DNA of 64,000 nucleotides, from positions 461,387 to 525,386 of the forward strand of contig NZ_NOII01000002.1 of the NCBI RefSeq assembly GCF_002245695.1, given 5' to 3'. Below the pieces are notes generated by a model. It saw only the letters and a program-made list of their open reading frames with translations, was not told the DNA's origin and did not search any database. The position numbers were made by a program, and so were the translations under genes. Below are positions 8,145-17,995 of the stretch, piece by piece (the stretch's first letter is position 1; every line of letters starts with the position of its first letter). The DNA comes from Fictibacillus aquaticus. Its GTDB lineage: Bacteria > Bacillota > Bacilli > Bacillales > Fictibacillaceae.

Positions 8145-10316
8145 TTGTATGAGAACATGGTTAACATGAACCTGAAGCAGCCGATAAATCTATTAAAGAA
8201 CATACAAATTCAGCAAAAGAATGGGGTATCTAAATTGAAGCTGACTATCAAAAACCGAATCAGGATTATGCTGGGTGTCGTTTTGACCGGGCTCCTCCTG
8301 CTCCTTGCATTCACTGCTCTTTACATTTTCAGCAGCAATAAGATGGAAAAAGAAATGAACAACATTCAGGAAACTCTATTACTGAGCAGCGGGATCATGT
8401 CCCAATTTTATGAAGTAAGGGCAAAGGAGCAGGATTATTTCCGTTCCCCCTCAGTTGAGAAAAAAGAGAGCGTCATTTCTTCGATCAGCAGTCTGGAGAA
8501 AGAAATTAACCAATTAAAAAAGAAGGCTAGCTCAAACGAACAGAAAGAGGCGCTTAAAGAAATCGAGGATGTGACAGCCAGCTATTCGTCTGAATTTCAG
8601 ATGACTTCTGGCAAATCTGAACAGATCTTTGCATTAGAGAAGTTAATGAAAGAAACATCAGCGTCCTTCCAGGCAAAAATTGACGGGATGAATGACAGCA
8701 AGCTTGCCAGACAGCTTCTCATCATGCAGGTTGCAGAAAAAGAGGCTCTGCTAAGTGCAAACACGGAATCTGTTGCCTCTTTTAAAGAAACAGCCGCAAA
8801 ATTTGACCTGCTGCTGGATGCTGCTGCAATTTCACCAGAAGAGCTTACAGACTTCAAGACAAAAACGTTGAAATATACTAGCTCTGCCGACACGATTCAA
8901 ACACTTAACAGCGGCATCAATCAGTCGATTAAGACATTTGAAAGTACAGCACTAACTGTTGAGAACAGTATGAAAGGAATCGACCAGCTTCTCCAAAAAG
9001 AAAGAAAAGAGCAGAACACTTCACAGAAAGAATCCCAGCTATGGCTGACTCTCCTTTTAACAGGAATCAGCGTTCTCATTTCTGCTGCACTTATGGCAGC
9101 CGGCATCTGGCTGATCCGGACCATCATGTCTTCTATCTCTCTTCTTAAAGAAGGCAGTTCCATCATTGGAGAAGGCAACTTAAGCCACCGTGTCACATTA
9201 AAGCACCAAGATGAAATGAGCGAACTGGCCGAAACGTTCAACATGATGGCATCCAAAGTACAAAAAGCGATGCTTGAGGTAAAAGCAGCAGCAGATAAAA
9301 TGAGTTCTTCTTCACAAAACCTTGCTGCCGTCTCCGAAGAAACGACAGCTCAGACAGAAGAAGTTGCATCTGCAGTCTTGCAAGTTTCTGAAGGAGCACA
9401 AAGCCAGGCGAAGCACCTTCAGGAAAGCACCCATCTATTAGCTGAAGTAACGCATGCTATTGAAGAGACAAAGCAATACAGTGCGGAGATTTCTGCAGAG
9501 GCGCAAAACGCCAAAAACGAAGGGACTAAAGGAAAAGAGACCGTCTCTCAACTTCATGAACACTCTGGCAAATTCCTCGATCTGGCCAACAGCCTCATTC
9601 AGGAGATCCAGCAGGCGAGCCGACAGTCGAAACAGATTACTTCGATTGTAGAAACCATTCAGGAAATTGCAGGGAGCACTAACCTGCTTTCCCTTAACGC
9701 GGCTATAGAAGCAGCAAGAGCAGGGGATGCCGGCCGAGGCTTCTCAGTAGTAGCAAGCGAAGTCCGAAAGCTTGCCGAACGGTCAAAGAGCGAAGCGGAA
9801 CGCATTCAGCAGCTAGTCACAGGAATGGCTAAACAGATGGAAAGTCTAGCTTCAGAAACAGCTTTGTTCGAGCAGTACCGAAAAGAACAAGAAAAATCTG
9901 TACAAGAAACGGAAAAAGCTTTTTCTGCCATTGCCGGCAATATCGGCGGCATCCACTTGAAACTGGCAAGCGTTCATGAAGCGGTTACCTTAGTTGAAAA
10001 AGCAAATAAAACTCTTTCTGAAAAAATGCATGAAGTAAGTGCGATTTCGCAGGAATCTGCCGCTATGACGGAACAAGTGAGCGCATCAGCTATCCATCAG
10101 AAAGAAGCGATTCAGCAAGTAAACCTTGCAGCTGAAGAGCTTCAAGGTGTTGCAGCTATTCTTGAAGAAGAGGTAAGCCAATTCCAGCTGGATGATAAAA
10201 TGGATGACAACGAAGTTTCTTCCTATGTACATACAGAAGCTCATTACATAGACGAAGCCGCTGCGGCTGTTGAACAGGAAGAGAATGACCACATTGAAGA
10301 AGATCATCGTCAATAG
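8145..10316 (+). CDS. Methyl-accepting chemotaxis protein
   Basis: Transmembrane chemoreceptor. Counting from 8145, TM1 is about residues 41-61, a helical extracellular domain spans about 62-298, and TM2 is about 299-321. A HAMP linker and a long coiled-coil signalling domain follow, whose hairpin tip includes [18 protein letters not shown] and [16 protein letters not shown]. The ligand is not evident. An acidic tail (residues about 685-723) follows the signalling domain, and no NWETF-like tether is seen. The start is unclear: TTG at 8145, ATG at 8157 or 8166, or TTG at 8235 (after GGGGTATC) are all possible. Confidence 0.93.
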   Translation: MYENMVNMNLKQPINLLKNIQIQQKNGVSKLKLTIKNRIRIMLGVVLTGLLLLLAFTALYIFSSNKMEKEMNNIQETLLLSSGIMSQFYEVRAKEQDYFRSPSVEKKESVISSISSLEKEINQLKKKASSNEQKEALKEIEDVTASYSSEFQMTSGKSEQIFALEKLMKETSASFQAKIDGMNDSKLARQLLIMQVAEKEALLSANTESVASFKETAAKFDLLLDAAAISPEELTDFKTKTLKYTSSADTIQTLNSGINQSIKTFESTALTVENSMKGIDQLLQKERKEQNTSQKESQLWLTLLLTGISVLISAALMAAGIWLIRTIMSSISLLKEGSSIIGEGNLSHRVTLKHQDEMSELAETFNMMASKVQKAMLEVKAAADKMSSSSQNLAAVSEETTAQTEEVASAVLQVSEGAQSQAKHLQESTHLLAEVTHAIEETKQYSAEISAEAQNAKNEGTKGKETVSQLHEHSGKFLDLANSLIQEIQQASRQSKQITSIVETIQEIAGSTNLLSLNAAIEAARAGDAGRGFSVVASEVRKLAERSKSEAERIQQLVTGMAKQMESLASETALFEQYRKEQEKSVQETEKAFSAIAGNIGGIHLKLASVHEAVTLVEKANKTLSEKMHEVSAISQESAAMTEQVSASAIHQKEAIQQVNLAAEELQGVAAILEEEVSQFQLDDKMDDNEVSSYVHTEAHYIDEAAAAVEQEENDHIEEDHRQ

Positions 10317-10320
10317 TTTA

Positions 10321-10354
10321 AAAAAGGACTCCGGAAACTTTCCGGAGTCCTTTC
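10321..10354. terminator. Bidirectional terminator between chemoreceptor and mltG
   Basis: AAAGGACTCCGG and CCGGAGTCCTTT form a 12-bp stem with a six-base loop. It lies between two convergent genes, with A/T runs on both sides. Confidence 0.88.
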
Positions 10355-10358
10355 GCAT

Positions 10359-11369
10359 TTAATCATTCCCTCCGAGAGAGGTATAATTTTGATGCTGCTC
10401 ATACGTTGAAGAAAAATAATGGCTGCCAGAACCGTCCTGTTTGGCTACAAAATAAAAATAGCCATGTCTTGCCGGTCTGGCTGCCCCTTTCAGCGATTCA
10501 TAGCCCGGATTAGATATTGCAGTAGGCGGCAATCCCTTATTTAAATATGTATTATAAGGGCTTCTCACTTTAAGATCAGCGATCCTCAGCCTTGCTTTAG
10601 GCTTTTGCAGCAAATATTGCACAGTCGCGCATGACTGCAGCTTCTGGCCTTTTTTTATCCTATTCTGAAAGACCCCGGCAATAACGAGCCTCTCCTGATC
10701 CAGCAGTGCTTCTTTTTGGACGATCGAAGCGATGATAACCACATCGTTTAATCTCTCTTTGTTTATGTTTAATTTTTTTGTATTTTCCAGAAAACGCTCC
10801 ACAGCCTGCCTTACGATCTCAGCTGCTTCAGTCTTTTCTTTAAAATAATAAGTACCTGGGTATAAATAGCCTTCTAATACAGGTATTGTTCCGTTTTTGT
10901 CATCAGGCAGCTGCAGCTTTTCAGACTGTTCGCTTGTCAGTGTCCCGGCTGACCGGACGGCTTTCTGAAAGGCGTGCTTATCAGCGATCCCAAGAGATTG
11001 TATTTTCTCTCCGATCTGTCGTGATGTATGTCCTTCTGAAATGACGAGTTCAATACCTTTCCTTTCTTTCGCTTTTGTTTTCAGGTCGATGTACAGCTCA
11101 CGGTATGAAGCATCTTTGAATAATGTATGTCTTCCCTTTACGATCTCTTTTCCGCCGCTTTGGAGTTTCCCGTAAACATAAAACAGCTGCCTGCTTTTTA
11201 TGATATCCTTTTGCTCCAGCACACCTGCTATATCATAAAGATCGTCTTCTTTATGGACGGTGATGGTGATTTCTTCGCTTCTCGTTTCTCCCGGCAGCAG
11301 TGTCCAAACGTAAATGGCAGCAAAGACAAAGCCTGCAAGAAGGATGAACCATGCTGTCCGCCGCCTCAT
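10359..11369 (-). CDS. mltG: Endolytic transglycosylase MltG paralogue
   Basis: 336-residue cell-wall enzyme of the YceG/MltG family, which cleaves nascent glycan strands at the membrane. An N-terminal single TM anchor (about residues 7-25) precedes a LysM-like region and the catalytic domain, where the glutamate of IASIVQKEALLDQE corresponds to the MltG active site. Later motifs are GVFQNRI, SPYNTYLNKGLPP and ISNPG. Bacilli usually have a main MltG next to udk/greA, so this is probably a second copy. Its ATG overlaps the stop of the upstream membrane-protein gene (ATGA), implying coupling. Confidence 0.85.
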   Translation of the reverse strand: MRRRTAWFILLAGFVFAAIYVWTLLPGETRSEEITITVHKEDDLYDIAGVLEQKDIIKSRQLFYVYGKLQSGGKEIVKGRHTLFKDASYRELYIDLKTKAKERKGIELVISEGHTSRQIGEKIQSLGIADKHAFQKAVRSAGTLTSEQSEKLQLPDDKNGTIPVLEGYLYPGTYYFKEKTEAAEIVRQAVERFLENTKKLNINKERLNDVVIIASIVQKEALLDQERLVIAGVFQNRIKKGQKLQSCATVQYLLQKPKARLRIADLKVRSPYNTYLNKGLPPTAISNPGYESLKGAARPARHGYFYFVAKQDGSGSHYFSSTYEQHQNYTSLGGND

Positions 11370-11941
11370 GATTCAGAAGCCTTCTTTTTAGCAGTCAAAT
11401 AGCCCCAAAGCGCAGCTGCAATACCGCCTGCTGTGTCTGAGATCAGGTCGACCATCGTGTCACTGTTTCCTCCGCCCTGCAGCGTCATATTAAACAGCTG
11501 GTCGAAGCTGAATTCGTAGATCTCCCAAACAACACCGCCAAACACCGAAAAGGAGAGGATGAACCAAAACGGCAGCCATACTGAAATATAAGAGCGGCCT
11601 TCCGTTTTCGTCATTCTTTCGTATAGCGCTACAGCAACAAATCCAAGCAAAACCCCGCTCAGCAAGTGAAGAAACGTATCCCACCAGCCAAGGCCGTAAA
11701 AACCTCTTATCGAACCGAGATATTGAGAAGCGAATAAAAAACCAATATAAGAAACGATAAGCGGCATGTTGAATTTTACTTTTGTAAAATGCGCGAGAAC
11801 GATTGGAACTGCTCCGCAAAGAATGCCCGCAGCAGCAACCTGCCAGCTGTGAACGTCACCTTTTGGATAATAGTAAACAAGCATGGCTGCCATAAAAATC
11901 GTATAGCTCCAGCTAAGAATGATAATGATTTTTCTGTTCAT
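11366..11941 (-). CDS. Integral membrane protein, YjdF/DUF2238-like
   Basis: 191 residues with about six TM helices and the family-type motifs GWWDTFLHLLSG, VVWEIYEFSFD and DTMVDLISDTAGG. The conserved His, Glu and Asp residues lie near or in the membrane. Function unknown. The ATG at 11941 follows GAGGTG by 9 bases, whereas the GTG four codons upstream would overlap that SD, so I reject the longer form. The gene overlaps the MltG paralogue by four bases, which hints at a joint envelope role (inference only). Confidence 0.75.
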   Translation of the reverse strand: MNRKIIIILSWSYTIFMAAMLVYYYPKGDVHSWQVAAAGILCGAVPIVLAHFTKVKFNMPLIVSYIGFLFASQYLGSIRGFYGLGWWDTFLHLLSGVLLGFVAVALYERMTKTEGRSYISVWLPFWFILSFSVFGGVVWEIYEFSFDQLFNMTLQGGGNSDTMVDLISDTAGGIAAALWGYLTAKKKASES

Positions 11942-12002
11942 CTGCTTCTGCACCTCGATGTAACAAGTTAATCATAGAATGTGCAGACTGCCTTGAAATA
12001 TG

Positions 12003-12030
12003 AAAAACAGTCCTGATCAGGACTGTTTTT
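12003..12030 (-). terminator. Terminator overlapping the end of the DUF84 gene
   Basis: AAAAACAGTCCTGA and its complement form a 14-bp stem with essentially no loop. The DUF84 stop codon is inside it, and TTTTTC follows on the minus strand. Confidence 0.8.
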
Positions 12031-12556
12031 CTTGTAAGCTATACTCATATTGGCCGAAAAGCATAAGGGCGATGTGCACGAACATCTCGTCACGATTAAC
12101 GAGTCTGGAGGTAAAAATTCCGATCGCGCCTTCTTTCTTCCTAACATCAGCATCCTCTGTCAATGCAGCCATCAGCTGGCCAAGTTCACTTCCAGCTTGA
12201 AGACCGTCTGCTATAAAGTCAGGAAGCTTGATGCGCGCCCCTCCTGCAGTGAATGTTTTGCCGCTCCGGTCTGTAAGAGCTCCCCAATTGCACAGGTACA
12301 TGCCGTCTTCCATCTGCATGACACCGCCCTCAAGACCGATACCGATGTCTGCTCCCTCTTTCACACATGCTGCAGCACGGTTCAGTGCACCGGCCTTTGT
12401 TTCTTCATCGTTAATTGGCTGCGGACGGACACCCGAAGGTACGTTATAAGAGACGATCTGCACTGTGTCCAGGCCGCTGGACCGAGCACCCGCTTCCACC
12501 GCTTTAACCTTTGCCGGATTTCCTGAACCTATGCCGATTATCAAACTTTCTGTCAT
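12017..12556 (-). CDS. Inosine/xanthosine triphosphatase (DUF84, YjjX family)
   Basis: 179 residues beginning GIGSGNPAKVKAVE, the nucleotide-binding start of the YjjX/DUF84 fold, followed by GLEGG and MYLCNWGALTDRSG with the conserved acidic residues. Members hydrolyse non-canonical purine NTPs such as ITP and XTP. The ATG overlaps the ytoP stop by one base (TGATG), so it is probably translated by coupling, since no good SD precedes it. The house-cleaning role is inferred from the family. Confidence 0.82.
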   Translation of the reverse strand: MTESLIIGIGSGNPAKVKAVEAGARSSGLDTVQIVSYNVPSGVRPQPINDEETKAGALNRAAACVKEGADIGIGLEGGVMQMEDGMYLCNWGALTDRSGKTFTAGGARIKLPDFIADGLQAGSELGQLMAALTEDADVRKKEGAIGIFTSRLVNRDEMFVHIALMLFGQYEYSLQEKQS

Positions 12557-13626
12557 CAGCTGTTCTCGATGATTGTTTTAAATGTCGTCTGATCAGCTGT
12601 TTTCACAAGCTTCACCAGCAGTTCTTTAGCAGCCATATAATCATCCACATGAATGATCGATGCTGCAGTATGGATGTAGCGGGAGCAAATGCCGATCACA
12701 GCAGAAGGGACACCTTGTCCAGAAATATGGACATTGCCTGCATCCGTACCTCCTTGCGACACGAAATATTGATAAGGAATCTTATGTGTTTCAGCTGTAT
12801 CCAGGACAAATTCACGCATGCCCCTGTGCATGATCATCCGAGGGTCTAAAATACGGAGCAGCACACCTTTTCCAAGCTGTCCGAATTCGTTTCGGTCTCC
12901 TGTCATATCGTTGGCGGGACTCGCATCAAGCGCGAAAAACAAGTCTGGCTGAATCATGTTCGCTGCGGTTGTTGCGCCTCTTAAACCTACCTCTTCTTGA
13001 ACCGTAGCGCCGGAAAACAGCGTGTTTGGCAGCTTCTCATCACTCAGTTCTTTTAAAAGCTCAATCGCAAGTCCGACACCGTAGCGGTTATCCCAAGCTT
13101 TCGCCATGATTTTTTTGCTGTTTTTCATCGGTGTGAACGGGCACAGCGGGACAACAGGCTGGCCAGGACGGACGCCCCAAGACTCAGCCTCTTCCTTTGA
13201 ATCGGCGCTGATATCCACATACATGTGTTTGAAATCCAGTGTTTTATTGCGCTGCTCAGGCGTAAGCAGGTGAGGGGGAGTAGAGCCGATCACGCCATCA
13301 ATCGTCTCTCCGCCGGCCGAGATCACCTGCACTCGCTGTGCGAGCAGCACCTGGTTCCACCATCCCCCGAGCGGCTGAATGCGCAGCATGCCGTTCGGAG
13401 TGATCTTTGTTACCATAAAGCCGACTTCGTCCATATGGCCTGCCACCATGATCTTTGGTCCGTTTCCTTTTCTCACACCAAAGATACTGCCGAGGCGGTC
13501 TTGGATGATTTCGTCACTATATGGCTCGATCTCTTTTTTTACAAAATTTCTTACTTCACGTTCAAATCCTGGAACACCAGGAAGTTCTGTCAGTGTCTTA
13601 AACAAAGAAAGCGTTTTTTCATTCAA
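12556..13626 (-). CDS. ytoP: M42 family glutamyl/aminopeptidase YtoP
   Basis: Cytoplasmic cobalt/zinc aminopeptidase. Metal ligands and catalytic residues are visible in order: [35 protein letters not shown] and the C-terminal SRYIHTAAS. Length (356 residues) fits the family. I chose the TTG start at 13626 because AAAGGGG is 7 bases upstream; the GTG six codons earlier overlaps that SD. The DUF84 gene follows with a one-base overlap. Likely role: trimming peptides with N-terminal acidic or neutral residues. Confidence 0.92.
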   Translation of the reverse strand: MNEKTLSLFKTLTELPGVPGFEREVRNFVKKEIEPYSDEIIQDRLGSIFGVRKGNGPKIMVAGHMDEVGFMVTKITPNGMLRIQPLGGWWNQVLLAQRVQVISAGGETIDGVIGSTPPHLLTPEQRNKTLDFKHMYVDISADSKEEAESWGVRPGQPVVPLCPFTPMKNSKKIMAKAWDNRYGVGLAIELLKELSDEKLPNTLFSGATVQEEVGLRGATTAANMIQPDLFFALDASPANDMTGDRNEFGQLGKGVLLRILDPRMIMHRGMREFVLDTAETHKIPYQYFVSQGGTDAGNVHISGQGVPSAVIGICSRYIHTAASIIHVDDYMAAKELLVKLVKTADQTTFKTIIENS

Positions 13627-13701
13627 AATAAAAACCCCTTTCACCTATGTACGTTTCCATTGTACATTCAGTATCAGGGGAATTCCACTTGCATATTCTT
13701 T

Positions 13702-14370
13702 TTATCGGTAAATAATCGGATCTTCGCTTCCGGCTTCGCGGAAGCCTTTCAGCCTAAGCTGGCAGCTGTCGCATACGCCGCACGCTTCTTCTAAGCCGTT
13801 GTAACACGACGTCGTTAATTCATAGGGCACACCTAATGTTAGACCCCACTCGATCGTTTCTTTCTTTGTTTTGTCGATCAGCGGTGTCGCAATTTGAATG
13901 CGAGCACCTGTCACCCCAGCTTTTGTCGCCAAGTTAACAGTAGATTCCATACTTGCGATGAATTCAGGACGGCAGTCAGGATAGCCGCTGTAATCCACAG
14001 CAGAAACACCTGTATAGACCGCTTCCGCTCCGATAACTTCCGCATAAGCACTGGCAAGTGAGAGGAAGATCATATTTCTCGCTGGTACATATGTTGAAGG
14101 GATGCCTTCTTCTGCTGTTTCAGGAACGTCGATCTTTTCATCTGTAAGGGCACTTCCGCCGATCTGCTTAAGAAAGTCGAGATCCACGATACGATGATCA
14201 GCCACACCATAGAATTCTGCTACTTTAACAGCCTGTTCTACTTCTCTATTATGGCGCTGTCCGTAATGAAATGTGATCGGATACAGCTCATAGCCCGCAT
14301 CTTTTGCTATTCCCATACACGTTGTACTGTCAAGTCCGCCGCTCAAAACGATAACCGCTTTTTTACTCAT
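13702..14370 (-). CDS. queC: 7-cyano-7-deazaguanine synthase QueC
   Basis: Forms preQ0 from carboxydeazaguanine, ammonia and ATP. The PP-loop SGGLDSTTC is at residues 9-17, and the zinc site CYNGLEEACGVCDSCQLR is near the C-terminus. Length 222 is normal. GAGGGG precedes the ATG. It is the last gene of the queD-queE-queC operon, 3 bases after queE, and is therefore under the preQ1 riboswitch at 15.66 kb. Confidence 0.96.
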   Translation of the reverse strand: MSKKAVIVLSGGLDSTTCMGIAKDAGYELYPITFHYGQRHNREVEQAVKVAEFYGVADHRIVDLDFLKQIGGSALTDEKIDVPETAEEGIPSTYVPARNMIFLSLASAYAEVIGAEAVYTGVSAVDYSGYPDCRPEFIASMESTVNLATKAGVTGARIQIATPLIDKTKKETIEWGLTLGVPYELTTSCYNGLEEACGVCDSCQLRLKGFREAGSEDPIIYR

Positions 14371-14373
14371 CTG

Positions 14374-15102
14374 TTATACCCCTCTTTCTGCCGGATCCCA
14401 AATAATTTTATGAAGCTGGAGGCTGATTTTCGCGTTTGGAAGCGGATCGGCTAGAAGCTTTTCCACAAGCCTGCGCGGAGGCATCGTTTCCCAGACAGGG
14501 CTCAGTGATATCTGTCCTTTTTCATATAAGCTGTTCACTACTTTTTTAGTAATAGAAAAATCTTCGTCCGAACCGACTACAAATTTAATTTCATCTTGCA
14601 TGCCAAGCTCTTTAAAATTTTCGTGATTCATTTTTTCCATTTCGCCTGAGGCCGGAAGTTTATAATCCATAACGAACCGCATCTTCCTTTTAAGTTCAGG
14701 ATGAGACTGTCTCAGCTTTTCAAACGGCGCCAGATCGATCGCTCCATTTGTTTCAATATGAATATCCACTATATGCTCCAAATCAGCCATCCCGAGTAAA
14801 AGAGCCGCTGATTTCTCACGGTGGATCAATGGCTCACCGCCTGTGAAGCAGATCCTCTCTGCTTTAAAGCTCTTTATCGTTTCAAGAATCTCTTGAATAG
14901 ACGCTTCGTACTCAGGTTTAGCAGGTGCATAGCTGTATGGTGTATCGCACCATGTACACCTCAGGTTACAGTGAAAAACACGGACAAACACAGTCGGATA
15001 GCCCGCAGCCAGACCTTCTCCTTCGACCGTTTCAAAAATCTCGACCATCGGCAGCTTCCAAGCCATCCATTCATTTTTTACAGGAAGGTTAAATGTTTTC
15101 AT
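14374..15102 (-). CDS. queE: 7-carboxy-7-deazaguanine synthase QueE
   Basis: Radical SAM enzyme that contracts the ring of 6-carboxytetrahydropterin. The cluster motif is CNLRCTWCD (CX3CX2C) near residue 46, preceded by FETVEGEG and followed by FTGGEP, a SAM-binding motif. Length 242 matches B. subtilis QueE. The ATG lies 14 bases inside the end of queD, so the two are coupled. Second gene in the operon. Confidence 0.95.
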   Translation of the reverse strand: MKTFNLPVKNEWMAWKLPMVEIFETVEGEGLAAGYPTVFVRVFHCNLRCTWCDTPYSYAPAKPEYEASIQEILETIKSFKAERICFTGGEPLIHREKSAALLLGMADLEHIVDIHIETNGAIDLAPFEKLRQSHPELKRKMRFVMDYKLPASGEMEKMNHENFKELGMQDEIKFVVGSDEDFSITKKVVNSLYEKGQISLSPVWETMPPRRLVEKLLADPLPNAKISLQLHKIIWDPAERGV

Positions 15103-15574
15103 CAGAGATCATCCATTCCCGCTTTAACGTCGCGTAGCTTGTCGGTGTTTCATACAGCTTAAGCTCTTCAAGACGGTGGCCCTGTTTTTTCAAACCTTCT
15201 TCCTCAAGCCTCTCGTCAAGCTGCTCCCATATCCAGACGATCATGTTTTCAGCCGTTGTGTTCATGTTAGGAAGAACTTCGTTTAAATAGCGGTGATCAA
15301 GCTTGCTGTCGATCACTTCTTTGTAGATTCGTTTGATATCGCCGAAATCTACAGCGATGCCGACTTCATCCACATAGCCGCTGATCGTGATGATCAGTCT
15401 GTAAGTGTGGCCGTGGAGGTTCTTGCATTTGCCTTCATAATGGTGAAGGTGATGCGCAGCATCGAACGTGAATTCCTTCGTTACCGCGACACGTTTGTTG
15501 TGATACTTCAGTTCTTCTTTCTTTATATCAACATTAAATTTTTGTACTTTCTCAGGAATCTTGAATTCCATCAT
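15089..15574 (-). CDS. queD: 6-carboxy-5,6,7,8-tetrahydropterin synthase QueD
   Basis: First enzyme of the preQ0 branch, acting on dihydroneopterin triphosphate. The zinc histidines and catalytic cysteine lie in FDAAHHLHHYEGKCKNLHGH (about residues 39-58), with a later DHRYLNE. I chose the ATG at 15574, which follows AAAGGGTG; the open frame continues upstream by 28 codons only through the riboswitch terminator and should be ignored. Length 161. It is the first gene of the operon directly below the preQ1-I leader. Confidence 0.94.
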   Translation of the reverse strand: MMEFKIPEKVQKFNVDIKKEELKYHNKRVAVTKEFTFDAAHHLHHYEGKCKNLHGHTYRLIITISGYVDEVGIAVDFGDIKRIYKEVIDSKLDHRYLNEVLPNMNTTAENMIVWIWEQLDERLEEEGLKKQGHRLEELKLYETPTSYATLKREWMISDENI

Positions 15575-15607
15575 GCGTACACCCTTTCTGAAAAGAAAGC
15601 GCCGCAA

Positions 15608-15639
15608 ATAAAAAACCCTCTGATATTGAACAGAGAGTG
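15608..15639 (-). terminator. Riboswitch-controlled terminator of the que operon
   Basis: On the minus strand, CTCTCTG-TTCAATAT-CAGAGGG is followed by TTTTTTATT. It lies between the preQ1 aptamer and queD and is the expected expression platform. Confidence 0.85.
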
Positions 15640-15661
15640 CCCATTTCTGTATCTGCACGCT

Positions 15662-15704
15662 CCCTAGTTTTGTTTAAAGAGGGGCGGGAATTGCGAACCC
15701 TCTT
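15662..15704 (-). promoter_or_regulatory. preQ1-I riboswitch aptamer
   Basis: The minus strand reads AGAGGGTTCGCAATTCCCG then CCCCTCTTTAAACAAAACTAGG. This is the class I preQ1 pattern: a short G/C stem, the TTCGCAA-type loop, and an A-rich tail ending AAAACTA that docks in the minor groove. It lies directly before a terminator and the queDEC operon. Binding of preQ1 should favour termination. Confidence 0.92.
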
Positions 15705-15796
15705 CCTCATCAAGTAATATTAACAAAAAAGGCTGGAAAATTGAAGAACTCTTTTTGATATACTGTAATCAGAACAGACGAAAGGCAGGAAAAGAC

Positions 15797-16099
15797 ATGA
15801 AATGGAAAACATTGCTTGCTGCCAGCGCTGCAGGCGCGCTCGCAGGCTATTGGGTCGTCAAAAAACAACAAGATCCGCTGTCACCTGAAAAAGTGCTAAA
15901 AAAAGTAAAACACGCAATCGCTCCCGAATATGCCGTGAGCGGCACCTGGATACAGTATAAACCGGAAAAAGTTATGCGTTTTGGGCTTCCCTATAATGTA
16001 TATAAAGGCGGTTTCTCTCAGATCCATGCTCAGAAAAAGCATGTGCATCATGAGTTTATTGCAGATGCAGAAACAGGCATCATCTTAGAGCTAAAATAA
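15797..16099 (+). CDS. Small membrane-anchored PepSY-like protein
   Basis: 100 residues with an N-terminal hydrophobic anchor (about 5-22, LLAASAAGALAGYWVV). One PepSY-like unit follows, with YKGGFSQI and the closing pattern FIADAETGIILEL. PepSY domains are often linked to protease control outside the membrane, but no target is evident. B. subtilis has a similar small protein (YtzB, as I recall) in this neighbourhood. The ATG at 15797 follows GGCAGGA; the longer frame from 15755 lacks an SD. A likely promoter is TTGAAG-N17-TGTAAT at about 15740-15770. Confidence 0.7.
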   Translation: MKWKTLLAASAAGALAGYWVVKKQQDPLSPEKVLKKVKHAIAPEYAVSGTWIQYKPEKVMRFGLPYNVYKGGFSQIHAQKKHVHHEFIADAETGIILELK

Positions 16100-16127
16100 A
16101 GACTCTTCTCTTAAGGATTTTTGCTAT

Positions 16128-16440
16128 TGAACGATTTATTTTGTATTTTGTAAGAAAGATCAGCAGGTTTGCCTCTAAAAAATCAAACGCTAAATCCTGA
16201 GAAAGGTTTGCATTCTCCCTTAATTACTTTAGCTGATTCTACATTACGTTCGGTTGATCATCCTGAATCCATCTTTGATAAAGTTGATCGGAGTGTAAGG
16301 CGCCGACTCCAGCGGGACGAGTGGGACAGGTGAGACCTCTCATGTCGCGTAGCGGCGAGAGGGCTCACCGCCCGCCCCGCGGAAAGCGTGCGCCTGAAAC
16401 GTAGATCAACCTCTTCTCTGAATTCTTCAAAAAGCAACAA
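16128..16440 (+). repeat. Modular intergenic repeat, copy B (core 16283-16410, short form)
   Basis: The shortest copy (128-bp core). It runs from GTTGATCGGAGTGTAAGGCG through GACTCCAGCGGGACGAGTGG and the GGACAGGTGAG hairpin, then jumps to CCGCCCGCCCCGCGGAAAGC and ends GTAGATCAAC. It lacks both the left GAAAATG module and the second hairpin. The left flank TGAACGATTTATTTTGT resembles that of copy D, and the right flank CTTCTCTGAATTCTTC...GCAACAAAG also matches. It lies between convergent genes. Confidence 0.88.
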
Positions 16441-16451
16441 AGATTAATCCA

Positions 16452-16483
16452 AAAAAAGACAGCCGCAATCGGCTGTCTTTTTT
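16452..16483 (-). terminator. Terminator of the 16.5-kb membrane-protein gene
   Basis: AAAAAAGACAGCCG-CAAT-CGGCTGTCTTTTTT. It works on both strands and sits just past the minus-strand stop. Confidence 0.88.
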
Positions 16484-16484
16484 A

Positions 16485-17018
16485 TTAACGGTAAGTTGCC
16501 TGCTGATTATATAGATTGTTCGCAAGCTTGAATTCTGTTGTCAAATATTGGCGTTTCTCCCATACAGTAAGAATGTATAGAGGAACTAAGATAATAATCG
16601 AAAGAAGAAGAGTAACGACAATCCAGTCCATGTGTACGCCAACATCGTTCTTGTGAGATTTGCTGTACTTTACGATGTCTGGATTCGCTTTCGCTACAGC
16701 CTGCTCTGTCAGCATCTCTTTTTTATCAGGATTGAAATAAACGATTTCAGTGCGGTCAAAGCTGAACACGTTATCGCGGACCGTTTTGTAAGTAGCTACT
16801 GCACCTACAATTTCTGTTGCTTCCAGCTCAGAATCTCCGTTTGAAAAGGTTTGTACATCCGAAAGTTCAAGTGAACCTTCTTTGAAATCTTTGTGCTTGT
16901 CCTTAAGGCCTTTTTCGATAGTTGTTGTCATTTCTTTTGAAGCCTCTGCAGCAGATACTCCTGTTGCGAACATCAATACTAATGCAAAAAGTGAAAGCAG
17001 TGACATTAATTTCTTCAT
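16485..17018 (-). CDS. Secreted/membrane protein of unknown function
   Basis: 177 residues. A cleavable-looking signal peptide (residues 1-24, ending ATGVSAAEA) precedes an extracytoplasmic region with scattered Lys/Asp/Glu. A C-terminal TM helix (about 130-152, WIVVTLLLSIIILVPLYIL) and a short cytoplasmic tail follow. The topology is therefore an extracellular domain held by one helix. I do not recognise the family. The ATG at 17018 follows AAAGGGGA; the 16 upstream codons in frame contain that SD and are not coding. Confidence 0.7.
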   Translation of the reverse strand: MKKLMSLLSLFALVLMFATGVSAAEASKEMTTTIEKGLKDKHKDFKEGSLELSDVQTFSNGDSELEATEIVGAVATYKTVRDNVFSFDRTEIVYFNPDKKEMLTEQAVAKANPDIVKYSKSHKNDVGVHMDWIVVTLLLSIIILVPLYILTVWEKRQYLTTEFKLANNLYNQQATYR

Positions 17019-17113
17019 ATGTGATGAATCCCCTTTCTTTTGCAAAATCCATAACCATTTTACCACATTTTCAGCAGCTGAATAGGTCTTACGTGATGGA
17101 AATTTTAAGGAAA

Positions 17114-17947
17114 CTATATTTTCGTCCGATCTAGGGCTTCTTTTACTTTCCCGTCAGCTGAAAATTTCACGGCACGATAGATCGCATCATGATAAAAGAT
17201 ATACCATTTATCGGCCTGCATCCACTTTTGTTTAGCGAAGATGGAGTCCATCGGATAATCATCATACGCAAGCACCCACAATGGATTGAAATGTGCATGT
17301 GTCGGCAGCAGGTCTCCCATATGAATGATTTCCTCATCTCCTGCTGTCAGCCGGATGATAGAATGACCGTCACTGTGTCCGCCGGTATGAATCATTTCAA
17401 CACCGTTCACAATCTCCACTTTTTCAATAAATGTCTTAACCTGATGCTGGATTGGCTCCCAGTTCTCTTTCCAATACGTGTTTTTCGATCGGATATTAGG
17501 TTCTTTCAATTCATTCCATTCTGTTTCACTCGTATAAATGACAGCGTTTTCAAATACAGGAACGATAATGCCGTCTCTCACTTCTGTCAAGCCTGATGCA
17601 TGGTCAAAATGCATATGCGTCATTAAGATGATGTCGATATCTTCCGGTTTTAGAGACAGTTTTTTCAGGCTCTCCTTAATAGATGATTCTTCTGAAACAC
17701 CATAATTTCGCTTTTGTTTGTCGCTCAGCTTCCCAGAACCGATACCTGATTCAATCAAAATATTCTTGCCTTCCGCTTGAAAAAAGATTGGTTCTGTTCT
17801 TAGTTCAATCTGGTTTAGTTCATTTACAGGGTATTTACGGCTCCAAAGCGGCTTTGGCACTACGCCAAACATCGCACCTCCGTCCATGTTTGTCACCCCG
17901 CCATCAAGCCAGTGAAACTTCAGCCCGCCAATTTCATATGTATCCAA
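17114..17947 (-). CDS. ytnP: YtnP-type quorum-quenching lactonase (metallo-beta-lactamase fold)
   Basis: 277 residues. The MBL signature [10 protein letters not shown] binds two metals, with further ligands in [10 protein letters not shown] and [10 protein letters not shown]. YtnP of B. subtilis degrades N-acyl homoserine lactones and interferes with streptomycete signalling. I chose TTG at 17947 because AGGAG lies 8 bases upstream and the protein then begins at DTYEIGG, as in relatives. The open frame upstream runs through the GGTACC palindrome and is spurious. It stands alone between the 16.5-kb membrane protein and trmB. Confidence 0.9.
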   Translation of the reverse strand: MDTYEIGGLKFHWLDGGVTNMDGGAMFGVVPKPLWSRKYPVNELNQIELRTEPIFFQAEGKNILIESGIGSGKLSDKQKRNYGVSEESSIKESLKKLSLKPEDIDIILMTHMHFDHASGLTEVRDGIIVPVFENAVIYTSETEWNELKEPNIRSKNTYWKENWEPIQHQVKTFIEKVEIVNGVEMIHTGGHSDGHSIIRLTAGDEEIIHMGDLLPTHAHFNPLWVLAYDDYPMDSIFAKQKWMQADKWYIFYHDAIYRAVKFSADGKVKEALDRTKI

Positions 17948-17995
17948 GTCCCTCACTCCTGTCATATCATCTAGTTTAAAGTGTATCACAAAAAA

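Noticed and set aside
15575..15658. 28-codon extension of queD
   Set aside because: It translates the riboswitch terminator; the SD AAAGGGTG supports the ATG at 15574.
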